IMG/VR virus record: IMGVR_UViG_3300043449_000381
Location: 1 to 58,316 of that record
Reading direction: 5' to 3' (one strand)
Length of the DNA stretch: 58,316 nt
From: a virus
Part shown: piece by piece, positions 14,247 to 22,484 of the stretch
Layout of the letters: each line of letters begins with the position of its first letter
Position numbering within the stretch: position 1 is the stretch's first letter
Position numbers and translations under genes: made by a program
Notes under the pieces: generated by a model
Told to the model about the DNA's origin: nothing
What the model saw: only the letters and a program-made list of their open reading frames with translations
The model's database searches: none

Positions 14247-15203
14247 ATGCCTGAAGCCTATAAATTTCCCGACGAGATCGAGGACAAAAAAGAATCCGAG
14301 CCGGTTGATACGCCGGAAGTTGAGATCGAGATCGTCGATGACACGCCTCCAGAAGACCGGGGTAAAGAGCCGCTTCCACAAGAAATAGTTAAAGAGTTGG
14401 AGGATGACAGCCTTGACGAATATTCGGAAAAGGTAAAGAAACGCCTGTCCCAGATGAAGAAAGTCTGGCACGACGAGCGTCGGGCCAAAGAAGCTGCTGC
14501 CCGTGAGCGCGAAGAAGCGTTCCGGGTGGCTCAGACCTACATTGAAGAAAATAAGCAATTAAAACAACGACTTGGAGTTGGAGAGAAGCTCTATGTCGAA
14601 GAGGCAACAAAGGGGGCAACGGCTGAGATTGCTGCCGCTAAAGCAAGGCTGAAACAGGCTTATGAGTCCGGCGATGCTGAACTGATCGCTGATGCTCAGG
14701 AAGCCATGACTGATGCCAAGTTCAAGCTGCGCGAATATCAGTCATTTAAACCCTCTTTACATGATGAAGAAAAGGGTGTACAAACCCGAACTGAACAGGC
14801 ACAAGTCCCACGACAAGTTGTTGATCCGAAAGCAGAAGCTTGGAGACAACGTAATACTTGGTTTGGCGCGGATGAGGAGATGACAGCCCTCGCACTTGGT
14901 CTGCATGAAAAGCTTGTCCGGTCTGGTGTTGATCCTACGAGTGAGGACTACTACCGCCGAGTGGATGAAACTATGAGGAAGCGATTCCCCGAAAATTTCG
15001 AGGAAGAGCGGACTCAAACGACGGAACAGGTTGACAAACCCGCTCCGCGCAGAGCAGCTAGTGTCGTGGCTCCAGCAACGCGAAGCACCGCGCCTATGAA
15101 AGTGCGATTGACGCAAACACAGCTGGCCTTGGCTAAGAAGTGGAACCTAACGCCAGAACAGTATGCGAAAGAAGTTATCAAATTGGAGAACAACAATGGC
15201 TGA
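14247..15203 (+). CDS. Scaffolding protein
   Basis: 318 residues, very acidic N-terminus (EDKKESEPVDTPEVEIEIVD), a central coiled coil (about 55-160) and a basic C-terminus ending LTPEQYAKEVIKLENNNG. This charge layout, and the place between portal and capsid genes, is typical of podovirus scaffolds that guide prohead assembly and then leave. AAGGAG lies before the ATG. The last eight bases overlap the next gene. Confidence 0.8.
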   Translation: MPEAYKFPDEIEDKKESEPVDTPEVEIEIVDDTPPEDRGKEPLPQEIVKELEDDSLDEYSEKVKKRLSQMKKVWHDERRAKEAAAREREEAFRVAQTYIEENKQLKQRLGVGEKLYVEEATKGATAEIAAAKARLKQAYESGDAELIADAQEAMTDAKFKLREYQSFKPSLHDEEKGVQTRTEQAQVPRQVVDPKAEAWRQRNTWFGADEEMTALALGLHEKLVRSGVDPTSEDYYRRVDETMRKRFPENFEEERTQTTEQVDKPAPRRAASVVAPATRSTAPMKVRLTQTQLALAKKWNLTPEQYAKEVIKLENNNG

Positions 15204-15657
15204 AAATCGTCTCGCTCGTGAGTTGGAAAGTAGAGAAACCACACAGCGCAAACAATCATGGGCACCGCCTAGTCTTCTTCCTGACCCGGTACCGTCTGCG
15301 GATTGGAAGTTTAGGTGGATTCGGACAAGCGTCACAGGTCAAGCTGACCCGATGAATGTCTCGGCCAAACTTCGGGAGATGTGGGTCCCTGTGAAAGCAG
15401 AAGACCACCCGGAACTGCAACTGTATAACGACCCGACGTCAACGAGCCGGTTCAAAGGCAACATTGAAGTTGGGGGATTGCTGTTGTGCAAAGCCCCACG
15501 CAACATGGTTGAGGAACGGAACTCGTACTTCGCGAACCAGACCCAATCACAGCTTGAGGCGGTGGATAACACAATGATGCGTCAAAGTGACCCCCGGATG
15601 AACACGCTCTTCAAGGAGCGTAAGTCTTCGGTGTCGTTTGGGCGCGGTACTACATAA
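15196..15657 (+). CDS. Unknown head-region protein (153 aa)
   Basis: Starts MAENRLARELESRETTQRKQ; GGAGA is upstream and the start overlaps the scaffold stop. The middle is WKFRWIRTSVTGQADPMNVS, and the end KERKSSVSFGRGTT. No domain I recognise. Constant position between scaffold and capsid genes suggests a capsid-assembly or minor head role. Confidence 0.7.
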   Translation: MAENRLARELESRETTQRKQSWAPPSLLPDPVPSADWKFRWIRTSVTGQADPMNVSAKLREMWVPVKAEDHPELQLYNDPTSTSRFKGNIEVGGLLLCKAPRNMVEERNSYFANQTQSQLEAVDNTMMRQSDPRMNTLFKERKSSVSFGRGTT

Positions 15658-15675
15658 CCCTTTTAGGAGTTCCAC

Positions 15676-16290
15676 ATGGCATATCCGACTATCGACAAGC
15701 CTTACGGCTTTCGTCCGGTCAATTTGCTGGGCGGTCAGGTATTTGCGGGGTCAACCCGTCAGATTCCTATTGCCTCTGGCCACGCCACCAACATTTACTT
15801 TGGTGACCTCGTGGTTATGAGCGCAAACGGCTGCGTCAACAATGCGACCAGCACCACCTCGGGCAACGACTTCCTTGGCGTTTTCATGGGTTGCTCGTAT
15901 ATCAACACTCTGGGCCAGCGTACGTACTCGCAGTACTACCCGCAGACCATCAGCCAAACGGCTGATACTGCCAACGGTACTACGGCTTACATTTGCGATG
16001 ATCCTGATGTAGTAATGCGCGTCGCCGTTGTTTCCGGTACGACCGTGGTTGCACAAGCTACCCGTGCAAACTTGGTTGGCGGAAACATCGCATGGGTTGC
16101 CAATACCGGCAGTACCATCACTGGTGATTCGCAGCAAGCTGTGCTGAATTCGGCGCAAACCACTTCGACTCTTCCTATCAAGATTATCGACGTTGTGCCT
16201 GACACTGCACCGGCTGCTGGGTCGTTCGTTGAGGTTCTGGTTACTTGGAACCAAAACGTACATTTGTATCGTAGCTGGACTGGCGTATAA
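15676..16290 (+). CDS. Probable head decoration or minor capsid protein (204 aa)
   Basis: Starts MAYPTIDKPYGFRPVNLLGG with TAGGAG upstream. Beta-rich and Gly/Thr/Ala-rich, with few charged residues, like phage decoration proteins. It lies directly before the major capsid gene. The segment FAGSTRQIPIASGHATNIYF is a recurring start in phage head proteins of unknown role. No enzyme motif. Confidence 0.6.
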   Translation: MAYPTIDKPYGFRPVNLLGGQVFAGSTRQIPIASGHATNIYFGDLVVMSANGCVNNATSTTSGNDFLGVFMGCSYINTLGQRTYSQYYPQTISQTADTANGTTAYICDDPDVVMRVAVVSGTTVVAQATRANLVGGNIAWVANTGSTITGDSQQAVLNSAQTTSTLPIKIIDVVPDTAPAAGSFVEVLVTWNQNVHLYRSWTGV

Positions 16291-16301
16291 GGGGCTAACA
16301 C

Positions 16302-17210
16302 ATGGCTATTTCACGCGCACAACTACTGAAAGAGCTACTCCCCGGCCTGAACGCCTTGTTCGGTCTGGAGTACAACAAGTACGGCGAAGAGCACAAGGAA
16401 ATCTACGAAACCGAGACTTCCGAGCGTTCGTTTGAAGAAGAAACCAAGCTGTCCGGTTTCTCTGCTGCGCCGGTTAAGGCGGAAGGCAATGCCATTGCTT
16501 ATGACAATGCGCAAGAAGCTTGGACCGCTCGTTACCAGCACGAAACCATTGCTCTGGGTTTCTCTATCACCGAAGAGGCGATGGAAGACAACCTGTATGA
16601 CAGCCTGTCGGCTCGTTATACCAAGGCTCTGGCCCGTGCTATGGCTTACACCAAGCAGGTTAAAGCAGCCGCAGTGCTGAACAACGGCTTCACCGCTGGT
16701 TATACCGGTGGCGACGGCAAAGTTCTGTTTGCAACTGATCACCCGCTGGTGTCTGGTGGCACGAACAGCAACACCCAGTCGACGATGGCTGATCTGAACG
16801 AGACTTCTCTGGAAGCCGCCGTTATTCAGATCGCCGGTTGGACCGACGAACGTGGTCTGCTGATCGCTGCCAAGCCGCGTAAGCTGGTTGTTCCGCCGAA
16901 CCTGATGTTCGTTGCGACCCGTCTGCTCGAAACCGAGCTGCGTGTTAGCACCAACAACAACGACATCAACGCTCTGAAGAACAACGGCTCGATCCCGGAA
17001 GGCTACAGTGTCAACCACTTCTTGACTGACACCAATGGCTACTTCCTGATGACCGACGTTCCGAATGGTCTGAAGCACTTCGTCCGCACCCCGCTGTCTA
17101 ACAGCATGGACGGCGACTTCGACACCGGTAACGTTCGTTACAAGAGCCGTGAGCGTTACAGCTTCGGCTGGTCTGATCCGTTGGGCGCTTGGGGTTCACA
17201 AGGCGCGTAA
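16302..17210 (+). CDS. Major capsid protein
   Basis: A 302-residue protein of the gpT-like/HK97-fold capsid type. It has an N-terminal helical region, FSITEEAMEDNLYDSLSARY followed by AMAYTKQVKAAAVLNNGF, and the ending GNVRYKSRERYSFGWSDP, all typical. It is followed by a clear terminator, fitting a highly expressed gene. Codon usage seems more uniform (CTG, CGT, GGT) than in neighbours, as often in capsid genes. Confidence 0.88.
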   Translation: MAISRAQLLKELLPGLNALFGLEYNKYGEEHKEIYETETSERSFEEETKLSGFSAAPVKAEGNAIAYDNAQEAWTARYQHETIALGFSITEEAMEDNLYDSLSARYTKALARAMAYTKQVKAAAVLNNGFTAGYTGGDGKVLFATDHPLVSGGTNSNTQSTMADLNETSLEAAVIQIAGWTDERGLLIAAKPRKLVVPPNLMFVATRLLETELRVSTNNNDINALKNNGSIPEGYSVNHFLTDTNGYFLMTDVPNGLKHFVRTPLSNSMDGDFDTGNVRYKSRERYSFGWSDPLGAWGSQGA

Positions 17211-17217
17211 CACAGGC

Positions 17218-17250
17218 GGGGGGCGTAAAAACCCCCCGTTTTTTATTTTT
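17218..17250 (+). terminator. Rho-independent terminator after the capsid gene
   Basis: GGGGGG (17218-17223), loop CGTAAAAA, CCCCCC (17232-17237), then GTTTTTTATTTTT. Confidence 0.93.
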
Positions 17251-17266
17251 GGTGTATGCTGCAAAT
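17243..17266 (+). promoter_or_regulatory. Late-promoter candidate, copy 2
   Basis: T run, then TGTATGCTGCAAATAT (17253-17268), matching the block before the small terminase gene. It follows the capsid terminator, where a new promoter would be needed for the next operon. No clear -35. Confidence 0.5.
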
Positions 17267-17268
17267 AT

Positions 17269-17323
17269 CTGGGATTTTGACCTGTATCGACTGCCCCAGC
17301 AGACTTAGTAGAGACGATACGGG
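17269..17323 (+). ncRNA. Candidate structured 5' leader with possible pseudoknot
   Basis: A 9-bp stem (17281-17289 with 17315-17323, one G-U pair) encloses a 4-bp hairpin CTGC-CCCA-GCAG (17291-17302). The CCCA loop is complementary to TGGG at 17270-17273 just upstream, so a pseudoknot is possible. It lies between a terminator and promoter-like block and the next structural gene. Fold deduced by eye only. Confidence 0.5.
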
Positions 17324-17350
17324 CATGTGCTACTACACAAGGAATATCAA

Positions 17351-17863
17351 ATGGCTATCTCCACATTTGACGGCCCGGTACGGTCGTTAAACGGTTTCTA
17401 CTCTCAAGGTCCGGGTAACATTCTTACCCTTGGCGCTACCGTCACTCTTTCGGTTGCCACTCACGCTGGTCATACTTTGCTGGTTCCGGCAACTTGCGCA
17501 ATCACGCTGCCGACTATCGTTACGACCGCTGATCCAACTTCTGCTGGTCCCGGCTCTGACCCCAATACTCAAAGCAACATTGGCGTTGCATTTAATTTGT
17601 TCTTCAATGCTATCTCTGCTGGCGCTACGGCTCAGACCATAACCTGCGGCGGTTCGGACAAATTTGTTGGCAGCTTGGGCGTTGTATCTACCGTCTCCAA
17701 CTTTTTTGCATCCGTAACCAGCACGGTCATCACCCTGAACGCAACCACCACTGGTGGCGCTGCTCGCGGTAGCCAGATCACTTTGGTTCCGTTGGCCGCT
17801 AACCTCTGGTCTGTTAATGGCGTTCTGGTTGGTTCTGGTACTGCTGCTACGCCGTTTAGTTAA
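17351..17863 (+). CDS. Virion structural protein, probably capsid-associated (170 aa)
   Basis: Starts MAISTFDGPVRSLNGFYSQG with AAGGAATATCAA before the ATG; an upstream in-frame ATG (17327) lies in the candidate structured leader and is less likely. The protein is Gly/Ala/Thr-rich, beta-like, almost free of charged residues and ends in SVNGVLVGSGTAATPFS. Position after the capsid gene suggests a decoration or fibre-base protein. Confidence 0.65.
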   Translation: MAISTFDGPVRSLNGFYSQGPGNILTLGATVTLSVATHAGHTLLVPATCAITLPTIVTTADPTSAGPGSDPNTQSNIGVAFNLFFNAISAGATAQTITCGGSDKFVGSLGVVSTVSNFFASVTSTVITLNATTTGGAARGSQITLVPLAANLWSVNGVLVGSGTAATPFS

Positions 17864-17875
17864 CCAATCTTCTTG

Positions 17876-17891
17876 GGGGGCTTCGGCCCCC
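17876..17891 (+). terminator. UUCG hairpin, possible attenuator
   Basis: GGGGGC-TTCG-GCCCCC with the extra-stable C(UUCG)G tetraloop, between two structural genes. Only TTC follows, so termination is probably partial. Confidence 0.65.
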
Positions 17892-17917
17892 TTCACTGAA
17901 CTTCAAGGAGATTGACC

Positions 17918-18442
17918 ATGCAAACAGATGTCTATTCGGGACACTTAAACAGTTCCGGATTCTTTATCAACTACCGCTCCCGCCTCAAGGGGATCATGTA
18001 CACGTCGTCCGCGACGGCTGGTACGATCAACATGTGGGATGTGACTGCTGCACCGACGGCAGCAGCGACTGGCTATTCACAGTCGGGGTACACGGTTACC
18101 GTCACTAGCGCATCTCATGGCTTGGTTACCGGAGACAAAATCGGTATTACGTTTGCCACCAACGCTGGTGTATCGGCGACCAACGGCAACTACGTTGTTA
18201 CTGTGAGCAGCTCCAGCGTGTTTACCATTACTGATGTGAACACAAGAACCATAACTAGCACGGCGTGTACGTTCTCCAATGCTGGTGGGCGTTGGCTGAT
18301 GTCGATAGATACGGCGGCATTGACGACTTCCGGTGTTCCACAGAACCAAACCTTGCTGATTCCGGGCGAAGGAATGATCTGTATCAACGGTATCTACGGG
18401 CAGCTTACCAACCAAACTGGCGTGACCATTTTCTACGGGTGA
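17918..18442 (+). CDS. Virion structural protein with an inserted beta-rich module (174 aa)
   Basis: Starts MQTDVYSGHLNSSGFFINYR with AAGGAG upstream. Residues about 57-125 (YTVTVTSASHGLVTGDKIGI, then NGNYVVTVSSSSVFTITDVN) form a self-contained beta-rich module of the type HGLxxGDxxxI...NGxYxV...xxFTIT, found in several virion proteins of this window. The flanking parts read on as one protein without it (MWDVTAAPT... then GGRWLMSIDTAAL). Likely exposed on the particle. Confidence 0.65.
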   Translation: MQTDVYSGHLNSSGFFINYRSRLKGIMYTSSATAGTINMWDVTAAPTAAATGYSQSGYTVTVTSASHGLVTGDKIGITFATNAGVSATNGNYVVTVSSSSVFTITDVNTRTITSTACTFSNAGGRWLMSIDTAALTTSGVPQNQTLLIPGEGMICINGIYGQLTNQTGVTIFYG

Positions 18443-18445
18443 TTT

Positions 18446-19198
18446 GTGCAAAATCAAAAAGGCTTTGACCTTGCTGGCAAGAAACTGATGATCGGCCTAC
18501 CGGCTTATGACCATAAGGTAGGCGTGAAAATGGCTGTGTCGCTGATGCGGCTCGGCCAACAAGTCTTGGAGCATGGCATCGAGATTCAGGTCAGCAGCAT
18601 CTGCGGCTGTTCTGTTGTGTCTCGCGCCCGAAATGTAATTGCACACAATTTCCTTGAGTCGGACTGTGACCACCTGCTGTTCATCGACTCGGACATGACC
18701 TTTGATCCGAAAGACGTTCTGCGTCTGTTGGCTTGGAATCAGACCCGTGGCATTGTGGCCGGTGCGTACGAAGCCCGTAAAGAGGGCAAGGTCTACATCC
18801 TGTCGCTTGACGGTGGCAACGGTGTTGACGGTGCGCAGAACTCGATTGCGATGGATGGTTGGGGTCTGGTCAAAGCCTATCGTGTAGCAACTGGTTTCAT
18901 GATGATCCAGCGTCAGGTGTTTGAAAAGCTTCGCGCCGCTCACCCGGAGTGGAAGCACCCGGACAACCTTGAAGACCGCATGCTGTACAGCTTCTTTGAC
19001 TTCAAGGTAACGCCGACGGGTTACGTTGGCGAGGACTTCTTGTTCTGCGACCGCGCTCGTGAGGTTGGTACAGATATCTGGGTTGACCCGACGATCAAGC
19101 TGGGTCACATGGGTATCCACGAGTACCAGAGCGACTTTGGCAAAGATGTGCTGTATCCGTCAATGGAGGCAGCGAAAACCATGAGCACGGCGGCATAA
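18446..19198 (+). CDS. GT-A-fold glycosyltransferase-like protein (250 aa)
   Basis: GTG start. KKLMIGLPAYDHKVGVKMAV begins a Rossmann-like domain. HLLFIDSDMTFDP (about residues 75-88) has the DxD metal and nucleotide-sugar motif of family A glycosyltransferases, and the C-terminal part has GYVGEDFLFCDRAREVG (ED motif) and a final HMGIHEYQ. Such genes within phage late operons may modify a virion protein or host surface sugars. The donor sugar is unknown. The last base is shared with the next start. Confidence 0.75.
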   Translation: MQNQKGFDLAGKKLMIGLPAYDHKVGVKMAVSLMRLGQQVLEHGIEIQVSSICGCSVVSRARNVIAHNFLESDCDHLLFIDSDMTFDPKDVLRLLAWNQTRGIVAGAYEARKEGKVYILSLDGGNGVDGAQNSIAMDGWGLVKAYRVATGFMMIQRQVFEKLRAAHPEWKHPDNLEDRMLYSFFDFKVTPTGYVGEDFLFCDRAREVGTDIWVDPTIKLGHMGIHEYQSDFGKDVLYPSMEAAKTMSTAA

Positions 19199-19452
19199 TG
19201 GCTAAGACACCTGCATGGCAACGCAAAGAAGGCAAAAATCCTGCTGGTGGTTTGAACGCCAAAGGGAGAGCCTCCTACAATGCAGCCAATCCGGGCAAGC
19301 CGGGACTGAAACGTCCACAACCGGAAGGCGGAGCACGGAAGAAGTCGTTCTGCGCCCGTATGAGCGGGATGAAGAAGAAGCTGACTTCATCGAAGACAGC
19401 GAACGATCCGAATAGCCGCATCAACAAAAGCCTCCGGGCTTGGAACTGCTGA
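19198..19452 (+). CDS. Small Lys-rich phage protein of the DUF6321 type (84 aa)
   Basis: Starts MAKTPAWQRKEGKNPAGGLN, continues AKGRASYNAANPGKPGLKRP and ends SKTANDPNSRINKSLRAWNC. This is a highly conserved short protein in many unrelated phages; I recall it as DUF6321. Strongly basic, no membrane span. It starts at the last base of the glycosyltransferase gene. Role unknown, probably virion-associated or packaging-related by position. Confidence 0.75.
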   Translation: MAKTPAWQRKEGKNPAGGLNAKGRASYNAANPGKPGLKRPQPEGGARKKSFCARMSGMKKKLTSSKTANDPNSRINKSLRAWNC

Positions 19453-19459
19453 GGATATT

Positions 19460-20614
19460 ATGCCTAGCAAATCGGCCAAACAACATCGCTTCATGGAGGC
19501 GATAGCTCATAACCCCGCTTTCGCTAAGAAAGCTGGCGTACCTCAATCTGTCGGTAAAGAATTCGCCGCTGCCGACAAAGGCAAGAAGTTTGTTCGCGGC
19601 GGCATCAACAAGCAGGACACGCATCACGGCAAGATTGATATGCCGTTCAACAAACTGAACCGGTACGCCGGAATGAAATCTGGAGGTTTTATGAAAAAGA
19701 AAGTCCGTAAGTTTAACGAAGGGGATCGTGTATATGCGGAAGATGCCGGTATCACTGGTCGTGGTGATGAAAAAGTTGAAGATCAGTACCGCGATAGCAC
19801 CGGTGCAGGTGCTGATACCTACGCTGAACCCCAGAAATCTGTAAAAACAGACGAGGGTCCCCAAGGCAAATTGGAAGACCTGAAAACACCAGCAAAAGCT
19901 AAACCCAAAAAAGACAAATTTGTCAGTAATAAAGGTGGGGCAGCTACTGGTGCTCCCGCTCGTGGGCAAATTGCGCGTCTGGCCGAAAAGTCTCGTTCCA
20001 TGACCGACGAGCAAAAAGAAGAAGCTGGTAAGCGTACCGGTATGGCGCTCGCTTCGTTTGCTGCTGGTCCTGCTGCTGGTCGTGTTGGTCAGGGATTGAT
20101 GGCTGCACGTCGTATTCGTCAAGCCCGTGAAGCAATGAAAGCTGGTGAAGCTACGCCTCGTGGTTTTGAAAAGATGTCGCTGTCCGAGCGTGCCGCAGCA
20201 ACCGGTGGTATGAAAAAAGGTGGCAACGTCAAACGGTTTGCCAAAGGCGGCATGACCAAAGGCGGGGACAAAAAACTGCCTACGGGCAAACAGATGGGGA
20301 ATCTAAACATGAAAGCTGGCGGAATGAAAGAATCCAAGGCGATGGTTGGCAAGGAAGTGGCCTTTATGAAGAAAAAGGGCGCTCCCAAGTCAATGATTCG
20401 GCACGAAGCTGCTGAGATGGGCGCGATGAAAAAAGGCGGTATGGCCAAGTACGCTCGTGGCGGTGGTATTGAGTCTCGTGGCAAAACCAAAGGCACGATC
20501 ATCAAGATGGCGGCTGGTGGTCTGGCTGGTGGTCACAAGTCGGCTGACGGTATTGCTCAACGGGGCAAGACCAAGGCCATGCAGGTCAAAATGAACAAAG
20601 GCGGGTACTGCTAA
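19460..20614 (+). CDS. Lys/Gly-rich virion-associated protein with MKKGG repeats (384 aa)
   Basis: The N-terminus (MPSKSAKQHRFMEAIAHNPA... SVGKEFAAADKG) is a short phage motif also found in other virion-region proteins. The rest is disordered and very basic, with repeated units such as GGMKKGG, FAKGGMTKGG and RGKTKGTIIKMAAGG. Repeats at the end (SADGIAQRGKTKAMQVKMNKGG) are typical of this family. I infer nucleic-acid binding or capsid-interior packing from charge alone. Confidence 0.65.
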   Translation: MPSKSAKQHRFMEAIAHNPAFAKKAGVPQSVGKEFAAADKGKKFVRGGINKQDTHHGKIDMPFNKLNRYAGMKSGGFMKKKVRKFNEGDRVYAEDAGITGRGDEKVEDQYRDSTGAGADTYAEPQKSVKTDEGPQGKLEDLKTPAKAKPKKDKFVSNKGGAATGAPARGQIARLAEKSRSMTDEQKEEAGKRTGMALASFAAGPAAGRVGQGLMAARRIRQAREAMKAGEATPRGFEKMSLSERAAATGGMKKGGNVKRFAKGGMTKGGDKKLPTGKQMGNLNMKAGGMKESKAMVGKEVAFMKKKGAPKSMIRHEAAEMGAMKKGGMAKYARGGGIESRGKTKGTIIKMAAGGLAGGHKSADGIAQRGKTKAMQVKMNKGGYC

Positions 20615-20896
20615 ATGCGCCCCTCACGCGGAATGGGGGCAATCGCCCCCTCCAAGATGCCGAAGGCTAGAACCATCAGGCGGAAAGACAATCCGCAGGA
20701 TGTGACTGTGTACGCCGAAGGCGGCAAGGTGAGCCGCGTGAATGAAGCTGGCAACTACACCAAACCGGGCATGCGCAAGTCGTTGTTCAACCGAATCAAA
20801 TCGGGCGGCAAGGGTGGTGATCCGGGGCAGTGGTCTGCGCGTAAAGCACAGATGCTGGCGTTGCAGTACAAGAAGTCTGGCGGGGGGTATAAGTGA
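20615..20896 (+). CDS. Small basic phage protein (93 aa)
   Basis: Contains MPKARTIRRKDNPQDVTVYA (15-34) and the conserved ending GGKGGDPGQWSARKAQMLAL. A recurrent small protein of phage structural regions with unknown function. Internal ATG at 20657 is an alternative start. It starts one base after the previous stop and its end overlaps the next GTG. Confidence 0.7.
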   Translation: MRPSRGMGAIAPSKMPKARTIRRKDNPQDVTVYAEGGKVSRVNEAGNYTKPGMRKSLFNRIKSGGKGGDPGQWSARKAQMLALQYKKSGGGYK

Positions 20897-21150
20897 GTGG
20901 ACTCGCCAAACCGCAAGCCAGCCTCAAAGCGTGGACACAGCAAAAGTGGCGCACGAAAAGCGGCAAACCCTCTACGCAAGGGAGCAAAGCAACGGGAGAG
21001 CGTTACCTCCCCGAAGCCGCCATCAAAGCACTCTCCCCGCAAGAGTACGCCGCCAGCACCCGTGCCAAACGAGCCGGTAAAGCAGCAGGAAAACAGTTTG
21101 TACCGCAACCTAAAGGCGTGGCTAAGAAAACTGCTGCGTATAGGAAATAA
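20893..21150 (+). CDS. Small basic phage protein (85 aa)
   Basis: GTG start overlapping the previous stop (GTGA). Reads LKAWTQQKWRTKSGKPSTQG, RYLPEAAIKALSPQEYAAST, then KRAGKAAGKQFVPQP, a conserved small phage family. I believe it has a DUF number but cannot give it with certainty. Basic and without membrane span. Another frame here (from 20897) also lacks stops but has no such conserved pattern. Confidence 0.7.
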   Translation: MSGLAKPQASLKAWTQQKWRTKSGKPSTQGSKATGERYLPEAAIKALSPQEYAASTRAKRAGKAAGKQFVPQPKGVAKKTAAYRK

Positions 21151-21153
21151 GTA

Positions 21154-21894
21154 ATGGCTACGTTACCGTTCAAGACAACTGATACGTACGACTTCAACCT
21201 AGACCTGAACAATCTGGTTGAAGAAGCCTTTGAGCGCTGCGGACAAGAGCTGCGCTCAGGTTACGACATGCGTACGGCACGGCGGTCGCTGAACCTGATG
21301 ACGATGGAATGGGCCAACCGTGGTATCAACCTGTGGACGGTGGAGCAGGGTGAAATTACGCTGGAATACACCGATCCGCCTACGATTACGTACAACTTGC
21401 CGGTAGATACGGTTGATTTATTGGATCACGTGATCCGCACGGGTACAGGGCAGAATCAGACTGACATCAACATCAGTCGGATCAGTGAGTCTACCTACGC
21501 CATGATCCCCAATAAAAACGCTACTGGACGCCCGATCCAAGTGTGGATTCAGCGTTTGTCGGGTGCGCGGGATGCTGCGGGCGATTTGGTTCATCCCAAA
21601 ATCCATGTCTGGCCGACGCCGGATAGCAGCCAGACTTACACGTTTGTCTATTGGCGGCTGCGCCGTATTCAGGATGCCGGTAACGGTATCAACGGCCAAG
21701 ATGTCCCTTTCCGATTTTTGCCGTGCATGGTGGCGGGTTTGGCTTTTCACCTGTCCATGAAATTGCCGGGGGTTGACCCGAGCCGGATCGGAATGCTTAA
21801 AGCTGAGTATGCGGAGCAGTGGGAGTTGGCAGCTACGGAGGACCGGGAAAAGGCCCCGGATCGGTTTGTACCGCGTGAACAGTTTATTGGATAA
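21154..21894 (+). CDS. Head-completion / portal adaptor protein, gp4-like (246 aa)
   Basis: The order NNLVEEAFERCGQELRSGYD, RRSLNLMTMEWANRGINLWT and LVHPKIHVWPTPDSSQTYTF is typical of podovirus head-to-tail adaptors that bind under the portal ring (P22 gp4 type). Ends FVPREQFIG. Length fits that family (about 170-250). It should plug and extend the portal after packaging. Confidence 0.75.
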   Translation: MATLPFKTTDTYDFNLDLNNLVEEAFERCGQELRSGYDMRTARRSLNLMTMEWANRGINLWTVEQGEITLEYTDPPTITYNLPVDTVDLLDHVIRTGTGQNQTDINISRISESTYAMIPNKNATGRPIQVWIQRLSGARDAAGDLVHPKIHVWPTPDSSQTYTFVYWRLRRIQDAGNGINGQDVPFRFLPCMVAGLAFHLSMKLPGVDPSRIGMLKAEYAEQWELAATEDREKAPDRFVPREQFIG

Positions 21895-21896
21895 CC

Positions 21897-22322
21897 ATGC
21901 CAAACAGATTCTCGTCTGGCAAAAATGCAATTGCGGAGTGCGACCGGTGCGGATTTCGGTACAAGCTCAAGCAGTTGAAGAATTTGATCATCAAGACCAA
22001 AAATGTAAACATTATGGTCTGTCCCACATGTTGGGAGCCTGACCAGCCGCAGTTGTCGTTGGGTCTGTATCCGGTCAATGATCCACAGGCAGTTCGTAAC
22101 CCAAGGCCGGATGTGAGCTATGTAACCTCGGGTAACAGCGGGTTGCAGATTGCACTTAGTGGCGACGGGCCTTTGGGTAGCGGTACACCAGAGGGCGGTA
22201 GTAGAATCATCCAGTGGGGCTGGAATCCGGTGGGTGGTGCAAGAGGCATCGACGCAGGGTTCACGCCAAACAATTTGGCGTTTACGATTGCGATTGGCAG
22301 CGTAACAGTAGTGACTTCATAG
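21897..22322 (+). CDS. Zinc-ribbon structural protein (141 aa)
   Basis: Residues 15-46 hold CDRC and CPTC, a classic zinc ribbon with ECDRCGFRYKLKQLK in between. The remaining two thirds is Gly/Pro-rich (DGPLGSGTPEGGSRIIQWGW). I know this architecture from similar late operons where it is annotated only as structural. It starts two bases after the adaptor gene. Confidence 0.7.
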   Translation: MPNRFSSGKNAIAECDRCGFRYKLKQLKNLIIKTKNVNIMVCPTCWEPDQPQLSLGLYPVNDPQAVRNPRPDVSYVTSGNSGLQIALSGDGPLGSGTPEGGSRIIQWGWNPVGGARGIDAGFTPNNLAFTIAIGSVTVVTS

Positions 22323-22331
22323 GAGTAGAAA

Positions 22332-22484
22332 ATGGATACCAAACAGGTCAAAAAAATTGCAGACAAAGAAGTCAAACTGCATGAGAAGCGTCTGCACGGC
22401 ATGAAAAAAGGCGGCGTGACCAGCATGGCTATGCGCAAGGTTGGTCGCAACATGGCGCGTGTGAATAACCAGCGGAGCCGATAA
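22332..22484 (+). CDS. Small basic protein (50 aa)
   Basis: Reads MDTKQVKKIADKEVKLHEKR then LHGMKKGG and ends RVNNQRSR. AGGAG precedes the ATG and the stop overlaps the next start (TAATG). It belongs with the other short Lys/Gly-rich proteins of this operon, which carry the MKKGG motif. Below usual gene-finder length. Confidence 0.7.
   Translation: MDTKQVKKIADKEVKLHEKRLHGMKKGGVTSMAMRKVGRNMARVNNQRSR

Noticed and set aside
17281-17323. tRNA-like reading of the folded leader
   Set aside because: The stem-loop is too short (43 bases), lacks a TPsiC-like arm and CCA end, so a regulatory leader is the better call.
20897-21154. Alternative 85-codon frame overlapping the 85-aa basic protein
   Set aside because: It lacks the conserved WRTKSGKP and YLPE motifs seen in the frame starting at 20893, and its start is less well coupled.
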